Positions 24,326-34,273 of a stretch of DNA of 64,000 nucleotides are shown here, in pieces. Each line of letters begins with the position of its first letter. Within the stretch, counting starts at the first letter, position 1. The position numbers and the translations under genes were made by a program. The notes under the pieces are model-generated. The model was not told where the DNA came from, ran no database searches, and saw only the letters and a list, made by a program, of their open reading frames with translations. Location: assembly GCA_963676165.1 (NCBI GenBank), contig OY781043.1:2356001-2420000 (forward strand). Direction: 5' to 3'. The stretch is from JAQIBY01 sp963676165 (GTDB lineage Bacteria; Bacteroidota; Bacteroidia; Bacteroidales; ML635J-15).

Positions 24326-26509
24326 TTAGCGAATAATATCAAGAAAACCACGCATTGGATCTGAATTATCTTTCAAATCAATAAAGTACATATAAGAACC
24401 TATTGGCAAAGGCTTTCCATTATCAGTTCCATCCCAATCAGATTGATAATTGCTACTATAATAAACCTGTGCACCCGTTCTGGAGTAAATATAAATTTCG
24501 GCTTCAGGATACAACTCTATAAACTTTACTACCCAGGTATCGTTACGACCATCTCCATTAGGAGTTAATACTGATGCAGGCGCTAAGCAAACTTCATACT
24601 TTGTTCCCAATGCAATATGTTTAGTATATTGACATCCATAAAAATCAGTTAGATTAAGCGTATAATCCCCAGCTCTAAGATTTTCAATAATTGTATCTCG
24701 CTCACCATTTGACCATGAATACTCATACGGTTCTACTCCTCCAGTAACACTTACATGAATACAACCATCACTCAAATCCGGACATGAAGCAGTAATCACT
24801 TCAGGTTCGACATTAAACATCTCGGATTTAACTATATCAATGGTTTCAGATTTTTGACATGCATTTGCATCAGTTACTGTCACCTGGCAAGAATTTTCAA
24901 GTAACCCATTGATGGAGTTTTGTTTTGAATCATCACTCCACAAGTAAGTGTATGGAGCCACCCCACCTGACACATTTAAAACGACACTTCCAAATTCATC
25001 ATCAGGACAAAGTCCAGACTCAACAACAGGGTTCAATTCTAATTCTGAAGGAGAATGAATAAAGGCGTCAAATACTGAGACACAAAAATTAGCATCCTTT
25101 ATTGTTAAAGTATATTCTCCTACAGGCACATTATTCAAATTATTTCCAGTTTCTCCATTCGACCATAAAAATTCGAATGGCTCTACGCCAGACTCCACTT
25201 CGACAGAAATAAATCCATCTTCACTTCCATAGCAATTCGCATCAACCGTCACAAGATTCACAGTAACTCCTTCTGTCATTTCCACATGCAATTCTGCAGC
25301 ATCACTAACACAAGTTGCTTCGACATTGGATTGAGTGCAATAAAAAACGGTATTTCCAACTTCGATTTCACTAACTTCTAAAGTATCACCCTCACCAATT
25401 AAATTTGTTAATTCTGCATCTGAATACCATTTAATATTCTCTCCATTAGCAATAAAATCTGGAAGGATTTGCCCTTCACACAAATGCACATTGTTGCTAT
25501 TAAATATCGGAGCTTCCATTGTGCCATACTCTACAGAAAAAATACTTGCCTCACTTTGACATGCATTCACATTTTCAGTCTGTGTCACATAAAATAAATA
25601 GGTGCTGTCTTCAACACTAAGTATGGGTTGAAATCCATTTCCAGTATGTACAAGATTTGTCAAATCCACATCAGAATACCATTGCAGATTATCTCCAGTA
25701 GCATTTACTTCTGGCATCTCTGAGCCCACACACACATTAAGGTTATTATTTTCCAAAACAGGCGCTGCAGGTAATGGAAAAACATCGACTGTAATACTTT
25801 GTGACATAACCAAGACAGGCTTATTAAAATGTGCAGTAATTGTCAAATCACCATTAGGGGTAGAAGCCTCAATTAATTTCGTTGTTTCTCCAAATCCATT
25901 TTCATTGTTTGGGGGCAATTGCAATGCCAAAACAGACCCCTCACCTTCTCCATCATCAATACAATTATCATCTGAATCCATACTATCTGAATCCATTATG
26001 CGGATAAAGAAAGGAATATTAGAACCGACATTTATAGAACCAAGGTTGAACTCAAGGTGATTATTCTCTGTTGGATCAACTTGATAACTATCAGCATTAT
26101 CGGAAGTATTCACTAGTTCATTTCCTTCATTATCTATTACAACAATATACACATCGACATCACCACCAAAAGGATCATCGCAACCCAAGTAACCATCTAA
26201 TGTAATTGACTGAAGTTCAAATCCGATAGTATCAATTGTCACAATGTAACTAATTTCATGCTGTCCAACCGCAGAATATTGTATAGGGTCAGGATTTTCA
26301 AGTGCAGATGTTTCTCCGTTTCCAAAATCCCAAGCATAAGAAAATCCTGTAGTAATAAACATTTCAGGGGAATAGCCTTCGCTAGGATGAAGGTTTTCAA
26401 CTGTCACACTGGCACTTCCACAAGCACTTTCAGGACTAACAGTAAAATGCTGTGCAAATGAAAATTGCACAAAAAACAAAGTCAAAATTAATACAGCTAA
26501 TTTTCTCAT
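24326..26509 (-). CDS. Large secreted protein with gliding-type (T9SS type B) C-terminus
   Basis: 727 residues. Signal peptide (about 1-19), a PKD-like domain near the N-terminus (YAWDFGNGETSALENP), Ig-like segments with repeated W-Y-S-D (NLQWYSDVDLTNL and NIKWYSDAELTNL), then three SprB-type repeats (EPFEFLWSNGETG, APYTYLWSDDSKQ and EPYEYSWSNGERD). It ends with LTPNGDGRNDTW and the CHU_C/type B sorting domain (YIYSRTGAQVYYS, DWDGTDNGKPLPIGSY). It is exported by T9SS and held at the surface with the SprF-like product encoded next. The family covers adhesins and gliding-related proteins. No enzyme domain is visible. Confidence 0.9.
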   Translation of the reverse strand: MRKLAVLILTLFFVQFSFAQHFTVSPESACGSASVTVENLHPSEGYSPEMFITTGFSYAWDFGNGETSALENPDPIQYSAVGQHEISYIVTIDTIGFELQSITLDGYLGCDDPFGGDVDVYIVVIDNEGNELVNTSDNADSYQVDPTENNHLEFNLGSINVGSNIPFFIRIMDSDSMDSDDNCIDDGEGEGSVLALQLPPNNENGFGETTKLIEASTPNGDLTITAHFNKPVLVMSQSITVDVFPLPAAPVLENNNLNVCVGSEMPEVNATGDNLQWYSDVDLTNLVHTGNGFQPILSVEDSTYLFYVTQTENVNACQSEASIFSVEYGTMEAPIFNSNNVHLCEGQILPDFIANGENIKWYSDAELTNLIGEGDTLEVSEIEVGNTVFYCTQSNVEATCVSDAAELHVEMTEGVTVNLVTVDANCYGSEDGFISVEVESGVEPFEFLWSNGETGNNLNNVPVGEYTLTIKDANFCVSVFDAFIHSPSELELNPVVESGLCPDDEFGSVVLNVSGGVAPYTYLWSDDSKQNSINGLLENSCQVTVTDANACQKSETIDIVKSEMFNVEPEVITASCPDLSDGCIHVSVTGGVEPYEYSWSNGERDTIIENLRAGDYTLNLTDFYGCQYTKHIALGTKYEVCLAPASVLTPNGDGRNDTWVVKFIELYPEAEIYIYSRTGAQVYYSSNYQSDWDGTDNGKPLPIGSYMYFIDLKDNSDPMRGFLDIIR

Positions 26510-26511
26510 TT

Positions 26512-28404
26512 CTATTTCTTTATTATTTGCTTAGTTTTAACAAACCCATGTTCTGTTTTTATTTGCAAGATGTACTGTCCTGTTTCCATATCCTTCATAT
26601 CGACTTCATAATAATCCAGATCAGAACATTTGCTTTCAAATGAAGTCTTAAATACTGACTGTCCCAACAGATTAAACACTGAAAGCTCAATCAACTGAGG
26701 TTCATCCACATAAAATTGAACAAAGCATTTATCATTCACTGGATTTGGGTAAACACCAACAATTACAAGCTCTTTACCTAAAGCAACTTCTGTTTCACTA
26801 GTTGTTAAATCTTCAATCGGATAATCTGGAGCTAAATAAGGATTTTCTATCATTCGAACAGTTGGGACAGATGCTTGACGTAAGAAGTTTTCCCCATCGT
26901 TAACATACCAACCAGTTGCAAAACTTTCAACATAATTTCGGCTATCAATATTGTCAATAAAATACCAATCTGCTTGACATTTTATTTTTGTCACATCAAG
27001 GATGTAATAACCTCTAGAATCAAGATTGACCCATTTCATATGTGGATTTGCCAATTGAATTGCACCTGCACCGACACCTCCGAAGAACGAGTTAGTGCTT
27101 GGACTGGTGACTGAAGGAGTAACAAACTCCACAGTTCCACTACCTTGTCCATTAGATCCATATTCACCCATAGAAGGATTAGGAACATCATTTGCCCAAG
27201 AAGTATGAATATCTCCCGTTAATACAACAGTATTTTCAATGGACATTCCATAAATCCAATCTAGAATACGTTGTCTTTCAAATTGGTAACCATCCCACTG
27301 ATCATTATTCACAACAAAACCAGCTATCTTTAGAGGTGCAAACATTACTTGCTGAGTAATTAATTTCCATTGGATAGGAGTTGTGTTTTGATAGTTGTAC
27401 AACTCCATTTTAAGCCAATCAAACTGATCATCACCAATCATTCGCTTTTCATTGCTATCATTCGACAGTCCATCTTGCTCATCACGAGCTTCAAGTCTGG
27501 TGTCAAGCATTATTGAGGCAGCCAAATCACCAAAAGTTACAGTATGGTGAATTTTATTTTCTGGATGCTCAGGATCATTGATTTCTCTCATTGGCACCCA
27601 TTCAAAAAATGCCTGCAGTGCATTTGCTTTCCGCTCTTCCCAATCCCCTTCTGAATCAGGATCATGATTTTCTGCCCCATCTTTGTATGAATCATTTGCA
27701 GTTTCATGATCATCATAAATTACATACCAAGGATATTGTTGATGTGAATATCTCAAATCAGGATCTAACCGGTAATGAGAATATCTCATTCTATAGTCTG
27801 CAAGAGTAAGCACCTCATGACCAGGCTGCAATGCTCTCTCATCGTGATTACCATATTCATTTGTTCCATACTCATAAATATAATCCCCTAAGTGCATGAT
27901 GCAATCGACATCATTTCGCACAGCAATTTGTCGACACACATTATAATATCCATTATTATAGTTTGAACCTGAAATCGCGGCTATTCTTAGACTGTCTGTA
28001 TCGCCAACCGGAGTTGTTTTGGTTCTTCCAACAATGGAATTCATATTAAGTGCTCTAAAATAATAGTAATACCATGTGCCAGCCTCTAAACCCTCAACAT
28101 CAATTTTCACTGTCCAATCAACGTCTTCTGTTGTAGACACAGTCCCTTGTGCCACAAGGTTATCAAAAATTGTATCTTCTGCCATATACCATTCAACATC
28201 AATACTCTCCACTGTATTTACTGGAGTAACACGAGTCCAAATAATTACTCGGTCAGACAGAGCATCACCTGAGGCAACTCCGTGATAGAAAGGGGCAAAC
28301 TCAGAATCGAAAGAAGACTCCAACCGGCCACATTGTGTTTGCAAAGGTTGAGAAAACGCAGATTGAAAAACAATCAATAATAATAATCCTATAAGATATC
28401 TCAT
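26512..28404 (-). CDS. phoD: PhoD-family alkaline phosphatase with T9SS type A sorting domain
   Basis: 630 residues. Signal peptide (about 1-18), PhoD N-terminal domain (FYHGVASGDALSDRVIIWTR, about 39-58), then a metallophosphatase domain with MHLGDYIYEYG, YDDHETANDSYKDG and LTGDIHTSW, the metal-binding motifs of the family. PhoD enzymes release phosphate from mono- and diesters using Fe/Ca. The last about 80 residues (VGVYPNPVNDKCFVQFY to KTKQIIKK) are a T9SS type A sorting domain, so the enzyme works outside the cell. It lies 6 bases from the secreted metallophosphoesterase gene upstream and 2 bases before the gliding-type protein gene. Confidence 0.93.
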   Translation of the reverse strand: MRYLIGLLLLIVFQSAFSQPLQTQCGRLESSFDSEFAPFYHGVASGDALSDRVIIWTRVTPVNTVESIDVEWYMAEDTIFDNLVAQGTVSTTEDVDWTVKIDVEGLEAGTWYYYYFRALNMNSIVGRTKTTPVGDTDSLRIAAISGSNYNNGYYNVCRQIAVRNDVDCIMHLGDYIYEYGTNEYGNHDERALQPGHEVLTLADYRMRYSHYRLDPDLRYSHQQYPWYVIYDDHETANDSYKDGAENHDPDSEGDWEERKANALQAFFEWVPMREINDPEHPENKIHHTVTFGDLAASIMLDTRLEARDEQDGLSNDSNEKRMIGDDQFDWLKMELYNYQNTTPIQWKLITQQVMFAPLKIAGFVVNNDQWDGYQFERQRILDWIYGMSIENTVVLTGDIHTSWANDVPNPSMGEYGSNGQGSGTVEFVTPSVTSPSTNSFFGGVGAGAIQLANPHMKWVNLDSRGYYILDVTKIKCQADWYFIDNIDSRNYVESFATGWYVNDGENFLRQASVPTVRMIENPYLAPDYPIEDLTTSETEVALGKELVIVGVYPNPVNDKCFVQFYVDEPQLIELSVFNLLGQSVFKTSFESKCSDLDYYEVDMKDMETGQYILQIKTEHGFVKTKQIIKK

Positions 28405-28410
28405 AATTAG

Positions 28411-31086
28411 TTAGTTTTTTATAATCTTATGCAATTCAGCTTTCTGTTCACCTTGAAGAATGAAGAAATATGTTCCATTTGGATATTCGGACATATCTAT
28501 CGAAAGCTTGTTTTCATTTTCGGTCATTTTTTTATCCATCAACACCTGACCGAAACCATTGTGTAAACGCAAAGAATACTTTCCAAAACCAGGAACAATC
28601 TCTAAAGTAATGCGATCTTTAACCGGATTTGGATAAATTGAAGTATATACCTTATCAACAGCATTTAAGGGCAAATCATTTGCACCATCAAATTGAATTG
28701 AATAAATTTTATTGGTTGAATTATCCTGAGCAATCACAATAATGTTCGCAGTTCTTTGAGCAATACTCCCCAACAAATCATGTGCTGGAAATATTCTAAC
28801 TTCAGCATTTTCATCAGCAGCAGTTGCAAAAATTTCTACAGCTTCTGTTCCTTCTTCCAAATTCACAATGTAGTGTAATGTTGCAGGATCGAATTGTGGG
28901 TCTAAAATTCCTTGAGATACTGATAAACTTGCCAAGTCTGCATTATCAGAAACATAATCAACAAACTCGACAGAAACAACGTATTCTTTAAAGCTCATAT
29001 CAGCAGCTGATACTGTATATACAATTGAACTTGAAAAATCCTGAGCAATTCCAGACTCAGGAGACAAAGACGCTCCAACATACTCAATTGTTGGAACTAA
29101 AGAACTAACACTGCTCCCAGTTTGCATGTAAATTGTAATTGTTTGTGCATCTTGATTTATCAATGCAGGTTGCAACTCATCAGGGACAGAAAAGGAAGTT
29201 ATCATTTTTGCATCTGCTGCAGCTACAACATAATCAACAGTGTATGTAAGACTCGTACTTAAATCTGCGGATGTAACTTCCACGCTTGCAATTCCATCTG
29301 AGGAGGAAGGTTGTACAATTTGTAATGACGCAGCAGCGTCATTTGCAGTTGCTGAAACAGATGGAACATCCGTCGTCCCCGCTGGCAAGTTAACAACATA
29401 GTTATAGACACTAGGTTGAAACACAGGACTCAAAGTTCCCATACTTGTTTCTAAACTTGCAAGTGTTGCATCAGCAGCAATTAGCGTTGAAAACGTTATT
29501 GTATATTCCATCACATTGGTCAAATTCTCTGCATGAACAATAACAGTTGTTGTCCTTTCTTCCTCAGTACCTGCTAAATTTTCAGCATCAATAATCTCCA
29601 CAGTTGCCCCGGCATGATTAGGAACTGCAAATGTTTGTGGGACCTGAGTTGTGCCTACAGGCAACTCAACCTCATAGGCAAGGCTAGATGAATTAAAAAC
29701 AGGGTTTAAATTACCAACACTGGTATAAAGTTGAGCCAGGGTTGCATCATCACTAAAAGAAAAAGCGGAGTTTTCAAGTACAAACACATTACTACCATCA
29801 ATATCCCAAAGACTTAAACCTGAAGGAATGGTTCCCACAGGATCGCCTTGACCAACTTGTTCTACACCTGAGAGTGTTGTATTATCAAAATTTACTCCTC
29901 TAATCTCATATTTTTGTTTGTAAACAGTAATGATATTAAAACCGGCAAATTTACCTTGCTCCAATGTCCATGAATACGCCTTTCCGGCAACATCAGTATA
30001 TAAGTTTCTCATTGGGGCTCCCCAACTTCCTTCTCCAATATAAACACAACCAGTTTCAGCATCTGGTATAAAACCATTATCACTACCCGCACCACTTCCT
30101 GGAGAGATAGGATTCGTAATTTTCATCACATGAGAATGTCCATCCATGCTTAGACGAATATTATGATCTGCAAAAAGGGTAGCCCAACAATTTATTAAAC
30201 TAGGCAAAACACTATACTCACCATGTGGAGCAAGTGGAATATGATATTGGATAAATTTCCAATATGGTTCGTTAGCAGTCCCTGTGTAAGCATCCAAATC
30301 TGAAGTAAACCAATCTAGCTGAGTTTGATCGCATTCCAAGTCTGTATTCAAACAATAAAACCGAAAAAGATTACCGACACTAAATGAGTAATAATTACTG
30401 CTATTGGGAATATCAAATAAGTTGTATAAGTCGTCATTATCTTCATGGTTACCATATACACCAACGATTGGAATCAATCTACCTTTTGTTTCAGAACCAC
30501 CAATGGTTCGTTGCCAATCACTAAACCAGTTGCTCCACAACTGATCCCCTCCAACTAGAAAGTTTTCAGCAAAGATGTAATCTCCAGAGAAAGCAACAAA
30601 ATCAGGGCGAATTTTCGCAACTAAATCAAACCCTTTCTGACGCCTTGGCACACACAAATCTGTTTCAAATTCAAAACCAGATGCCCCAGTTCGTGTATCA
30701 CCTCCATTAATAAACATTACAGGAATGTTGGGATCATCGGATAAAGTTTTAAATGACATCCGAGGACTTGTTCCTGAATCATCTTTGATAACAAAATAAT
30801 AAACTGTATTGGGAGTTAAACCCGTTAATCGGGCAAAACGATTTGTTTTCCCTCTATGACTTACAGTTCTATCGACTGAATGATTCATAGGATATGCATT
30901 CCAAACTGTGCTATAATCCTCAGTTCCATAATACACAGTTGCATTATTTGAAGTACCGCTGTCACACCATCCAAGTACGATAGTCGTTGTAGGATCATCT
31001 CTGTAAGACGCCCTATAATATTGAGTCCCAGCAATAAGAGAAAAACTCAAAAACAAAAAGAAAAGACTTATTAAGCTACGTTTCAT
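28411..31086 (-). CDS. Secreted metallophosphoesterase with cadherin-like repeats and T9SS type A sorting domain
   Basis: 891 residues. Signal peptide (1-19), a purple-acid-phosphatase-like fibronectin fold (about 21-115), then a calcineurin-type phosphoesterase domain with GGD (128-130), VAFSGDYIF, GVYGNHEDN, YHIPLAPHG and MDGHSHVMK, giving all the usual metal ligands. Three cadherin-like beta-sandwich repeats follow, each with an A-(D/T)-L-x-x-L-x-x-S-x-G-x-L-x-P-x-F opening, and a T9SS type A sorting domain closes the protein (SIYPNPVKDRITLEI). It probably removes phosphate from organic phosphates at the cell surface; the exact substrate is unknown. It is 11 bases downstream of the porin gene. 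Confidence 0.9.
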   Translation of the reverse strand: MKRSLISLFFLFLSFSLIAGTQYYRASYRDDPTTTIVLGWCDSGTSNNATVYYGTEDYSTVWNAYPMNHSVDRTVSHRGKTNRFARLTGLTPNTVYYFVIKDDSGTSPRMSFKTLSDDPNIPVMFINGGDTRTGASGFEFETDLCVPRRQKGFDLVAKIRPDFVAFSGDYIFAENFLVGGDQLWSNWFSDWQRTIGGSETKGRLIPIVGVYGNHEDNDDLYNLFDIPNSSNYYSFSVGNLFRFYCLNTDLECDQTQLDWFTSDLDAYTGTANEPYWKFIQYHIPLAPHGEYSVLPSLINCWATLFADHNIRLSMDGHSHVMKITNPISPGSGAGSDNGFIPDAETGCVYIGEGSWGAPMRNLYTDVAGKAYSWTLEQGKFAGFNIITVYKQKYEIRGVNFDNTTLSGVEQVGQGDPVGTIPSGLSLWDIDGSNVFVLENSAFSFSDDATLAQLYTSVGNLNPVFNSSSLAYEVELPVGTTQVPQTFAVPNHAGATVEIIDAENLAGTEEERTTTVIVHAENLTNVMEYTITFSTLIAADATLASLETSMGTLSPVFQPSVYNYVVNLPAGTTDVPSVSATANDAAASLQIVQPSSSDGIASVEVTSADLSTSLTYTVDYVVAAADAKMITSFSVPDELQPALINQDAQTITIYMQTGSSVSSLVPTIEYVGASLSPESGIAQDFSSSIVYTVSAADMSFKEYVVSVEFVDYVSDNADLASLSVSQGILDPQFDPATLHYIVNLEEGTEAVEIFATAADENAEVRIFPAHDLLGSIAQRTANIIVIAQDNSTNKIYSIQFDGANDLPLNAVDKVYTSIYPNPVKDRITLEIVPGFGKYSLRLHNGFGQVLMDKKMTENENKLSIDMSEYPNGTYFFILQGEQKAELHKIIKN

Positions 31087-31097
31087 ATTGAAAATTT

Positions 31098-32606
31098 TTA
31101 AAATCTGTATTGTAATCGAATAGTAAACACATCATCTTCCAAATCCCGATCAAAAGCTGGAGAAGAACGACGTCCTAATCTCAAATCTCCTGTATAATGT
31201 TCAATCGAAGTGATCTCATTTTTGACATTTTCATAATAAAGGCTCATTTTCAGATGATCGGTAAATTGCCAATTCCAACCTATGCCAATGGTTGAAAATT
31301 TGATATCAGCAGGTGACATATATGTCTTTCCTACCTCAATGCTGTCATTATAGTACAGTAAATCAATGTCCCTACCTGAAATATCTGTATTTGGATCATA
31401 CCAATCGTACTTTACAACAATTTGATGATTGGATTCCATAATATTTTGAACAACGCAAACATATCCTCCAGAAAAATTTCTAACCATAGTGGAGTGATTT
31501 TTACTCGTTAACTTTGACATAGTTGGATTGTATGGTTGTGGCTGATCATGAAGTGGCCATGCCATACCCAAAGAAGGTCCAGTTGAGGAATAAGTATTGA
31601 TATCATTGTAAATCACATAGTCTTTTTCCAAATTGTTAGTATTTACAGCAGCTGGTTGAATACCCCAAAGATATTCTCCATAAACCTTTGTCTTGCCAAA
31701 TGGTGATTTAAACTCTAACTGAGCATCAACACCAAAGTATTCTCGACTTACACCAACTCCCGTTGTGCCTGAAAGCAAGGTCTGAGCAGAATCAACATAA
31801 AATCCTTGATAAACAACACCAGCGGTATCCGTTAACTCATCAAAGTAATAGATGTAATATTTTGTATTTACATTCGACGAAATGGTATCAACCGGCTCAT
31901 AAATATGCTGCATTTGTCCATGATAATATGAAAAACCTAAAGATGCCTTAAACGACTTAAATTCAGACGGAGTAAACAAACGTACATTCCCAATAAAGTC
32001 TTTATAATTATCTGTTTCAAGCGCAGAACCATTCCCATTAACAACAGCAACATTAAACTCTACAATATCCAAGTCTAAAGATTTTGGTAAACGTACACTC
32101 AATTTAGCACCTAAATCTCTTTCGCATGGAAATAAAGTTTGAATAATGCGCGAACGTTCCAGAGTTTCACGATATTGAGAAGAATAATCGACTTCATAAC
32201 CAAAAGGACGATTAAACAAACCTGTTGTCAGCTCAAACATACCAAGATATGGTTCGTTTGCGCTGATATATAAATCTTTTACATGAAACCCTTTTTCTGT
32301 AAAATCAAAGGAAAGTTTTGCATTTGTAAACTCTGTTTGATGTTTAAAATTCAAACGTCCACGCCTTACTTGAAAACGATTGAAAGTTAAATCGTTGGCA
32401 AATCCACCACCACTAAAATTCGCAAAGTACTTGGTCGTTCCACCTAATGTATCAGGAACAAGAAAGCTTTGATACTGAGCTTGAATATATCCTGAAATTT
32501 GCAATTTACTCTTTTCTTGGATTCGCTCTGTATTCTCTTGTCCATACGCTGAAAAAGAAATCAATACAGAAATAAATATAAAAAAGATAAATCTTCCCCC
32601 ACACAT
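31098..32606 (-). CDS. Phosphate-selective porin O/P-like outer-membrane protein
   Basis: 502 residues. A signal peptide (SFSAYGQE) is followed by the OprO/OprP-type barrel: SGYIQAQYQSFLVPD, FQVRRGRLNFKHQ and LYISANEPYLGMFELTTGLFNRPFGYEVDYSS, ending in IRLQYRF with the C-terminal Phe of outer-membrane barrels. The family forms anion or phosphate channels; in Bacteroidota the substrate is less certain. Its place as first gene of a leftward block with two secreted phosphatases supports phosphate entry. No phosphate-responsive operator could be recognised upstream. Confidence 0.88.
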   Translation of the reverse strand: MCGGRFIFFIFISVLISFSAYGQENTERIQEKSKLQISGYIQAQYQSFLVPDTLGGTTKYFANFSGGGFANDLTFNRFQVRRGRLNFKHQTEFTNAKLSFDFTEKGFHVKDLYISANEPYLGMFELTTGLFNRPFGYEVDYSSQYRETLERSRIIQTLFPCERDLGAKLSVRLPKSLDLDIVEFNVAVVNGNGSALETDNYKDFIGNVRLFTPSEFKSFKASLGFSYYHGQMQHIYEPVDTISSNVNTKYYIYYFDELTDTAGVVYQGFYVDSAQTLLSGTTGVGVSREYFGVDAQLEFKSPFGKTKVYGEYLWGIQPAAVNTNNLEKDYVIYNDINTYSSTGPSLGMAWPLHDQPQPYNPTMSKLTSKNHSTMVRNFSGGYVCVVQNIMESNHQIVVKYDWYDPNTDISGRDIDLLYYNDSIEVGKTYMSPADIKFSTIGIGWNWQFTDHLKMSLYYENVKNEITSIEHYTGDLRLGRRSSPAFDRDLEDDVFTIRLQYRF

Positions 32607-32758
32607 AATAAGTAGTCATTGGTTACGATGCAAAACTATGGAACACATGTTATCAAAACATTAAATTCAAATTAAGATATCCAGAAGTTAACACGCTGTC
32701 TACCTGAACACAAGAACAACCAGAACAACAATTTAATGAGTAAATTACAGGAAAAACA

Positions 32759-33010
32759 CTACAAACAAAAATTCACCCCAATATTAAAAACCTGCTCACC
32801 ATCAATCACTGTATATACATCATCCAAGTTCTCAATATCCTAACCTAAAATATTTGTCACGTTAAGGGTAACTGTATATCGATGAGCATACATTAATGCT
32901 AATTTGGGCGTAATTACTGGTTGTAAATTTTGCACAGCATCCAAACGAGCCGAAGCAAACAAATTCAAATTCTCTCCAAATTGTTCAAAAGAAGGCTTTC
33001 GAACAAATAC
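32759..33010 (-). pseudogene. C-terminal remnant of an outer-membrane beta-barrel (TonB receptor-like) gene
   Basis: Read leftward from 33010, codons give VFVRKPSFEQFGENLNLF, LDAVQNLQPVITPKL and RYTVTLNVTNILG. An in-frame TAG then interrupts at about 32851, and the sequence carries on with DIENLDDVYTVIDGEQVF and ends NIGVNFCL. This is the usual pattern of the last barrel strands of a TonB-dependent receptor (T-L-N-V-x-N-I-x-G, then N-I-G-V-x-F). A stop at 33011-33013 and the absence of any start or upstream receptor sequence show that only a decayed end remains. It lies directly downstream of the AraC-type regulator, whose former target it may be. Confidence 0.75.
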
Positions 33011-33024
33011 TCAATCTATACAAT

Positions 33025-34110
33025 CTAGTTTTTATCAATTGATTTTAAGTATACTAGTGGAGTTACACCTATTTCCTTTTTAAATATCTCATAAAAAGTT
33101 GATTTAGAATTGAACCCACATTCAAAAGCTATACCCATTAAAGTATAATTGAATCTATCTGAAGTTTTACATCGTTCAACAAAAGTTTGAATGCGTAAAC
33201 CATTTACATATTCATAAAAATTTTTATTACGAATACGATTGATAGAATGCGAAATCAAGTTCTCAGGTATTTGTGTGATTTGCGACAATTCTTTCAAACT
33301 TAATCGAGGATGCAAATAAGGTTTTTGCTTAATCATGCAATTATCTAATTTTCTCATTGTTTCTTCAAGAATCTCTTCAGAATATGCACACCGTTTTCTA
33401 GCACTTTCTGATTTAAATTTCACATTAAACAAATCAGAATTTTGCATACCAAATATCCCAGCATAAATAACAGCCATACTAAGCATTACGATTGAACTCC
33501 CAAAAGCAGCCTCCAGGCTAACGATCTCAATACGGTATGTTAGCAAATACAGTGTAAAAAAGGCAAAAAATGCAGCAAACAAACCATATACAAATCGACG
33601 AATAACAATAAAATCTGAATGAACGAAATCTGAATGCTGTTGCAAAGACAATCTTCTTAGTTTTCTAATTTTTAATAATGACAATATCAAGTAGGTAGGA
33701 TATGCCAAAATTAAATACACATACAATAACACAGAGAAAAAATCAGGTGTCTGGGTCACAAGTAATACAGAAGTACCTCGGGAAACGATTATAAAAGCAA
33801 CAATCAATAATGGAAGTAGAACATATAACAATAGCTTCGATAATATTTTTTGTTTAGACTCGTAATAAGAACTAACATAAATTAAAGGTGCCGGCATTTG
33901 AATTACAAACAAAAAGTAATTGACCAAACTCAATAACTCTATTTGCTCTTTATGATCAATAAGTCTATGAAAAAGAAAAACATTACTTCCAAGCAATATC
34001 AACCAAATTGCCAGCACATAATGAGAAAACTCCTTTTGTCGTCTAAACAAAATAGACGCACCCAGGAATAAGGAAATAATTGACGCAATATGATAGAAAT
34101 CTGAAAACAT
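33025..34110 (-). CDS. Membrane-bound AraC-family transcriptional regulator
   Basis: 361 residues. The N-terminal about 230 residues form seven membrane helices, and the C-terminal about 105 residues are an AraC helix-turn-helix domain: LSLKELSQITQIPENLISHS and YTLMGIAFECGFNSKSTFYE, then IFKKEIGVTPLVYLK. This serpentine architecture is common in Bacteroidota. A signal is presumably read in the membrane part. The gene stands alone with a TonB-receptor remnant 15 bases beyond its stop codon. Confidence 0.92.
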   Translation of the reverse strand: MFSDFYHIASIISLFLGASILFRRQKEFSHYVLAIWLILLGSNVFLFHRLIDHKEQIELLSLVNYFLFVIQMPAPLIYVSSYYESKQKILSKLLLYVLLPLLIVAFIIVSRGTSVLLVTQTPDFFSVLLYVYLILAYPTYLILSLLKIRKLRRLSLQQHSDFVHSDFIVIRRFVYGLFAAFFAFFTLYLLTYRIEIVSLEAAFGSSIVMLSMAVIYAGIFGMQNSDLFNVKFKSESARKRCAYSEEILEETMRKLDNCMIKQKPYLHPRLSLKELSQITQIPENLISHSINRIRNKNFYEYVNGLRIQTFVERCKTSDRFNYTLMGIAFECGFNSKSTFYEIFKKEIGVTPLVYLKSIDKN

Positions 34111-34115
34111 CCGCC

Positions 34116-34123
34116 CAAATTTA
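34116..34123 (-). promoter_or_regulatory. -7 element directly before the AraC-type gene
   Basis: On the minus strand TAAATTTG fits TAnnTTTG and ends only 5 bases before the ATG, so transcription would begin at or next to the start codon. The -33 side is weak (TTG at 34144-34142, spacer 18). Confidence 0.4.
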
Positions 34124-34273
34124 CGATTGAATTCATGAAATCAATCCCAAGAAAAAACAATTTAACCATAGCTTAAATTTAAATTTAAGTTCACTTAGGA
34201 TTATAGAAAACATGAATAAATTAAACTCAGAGTCCATAATATTTCCAATATTTTTTATTCCTTTGGGAAAAAT

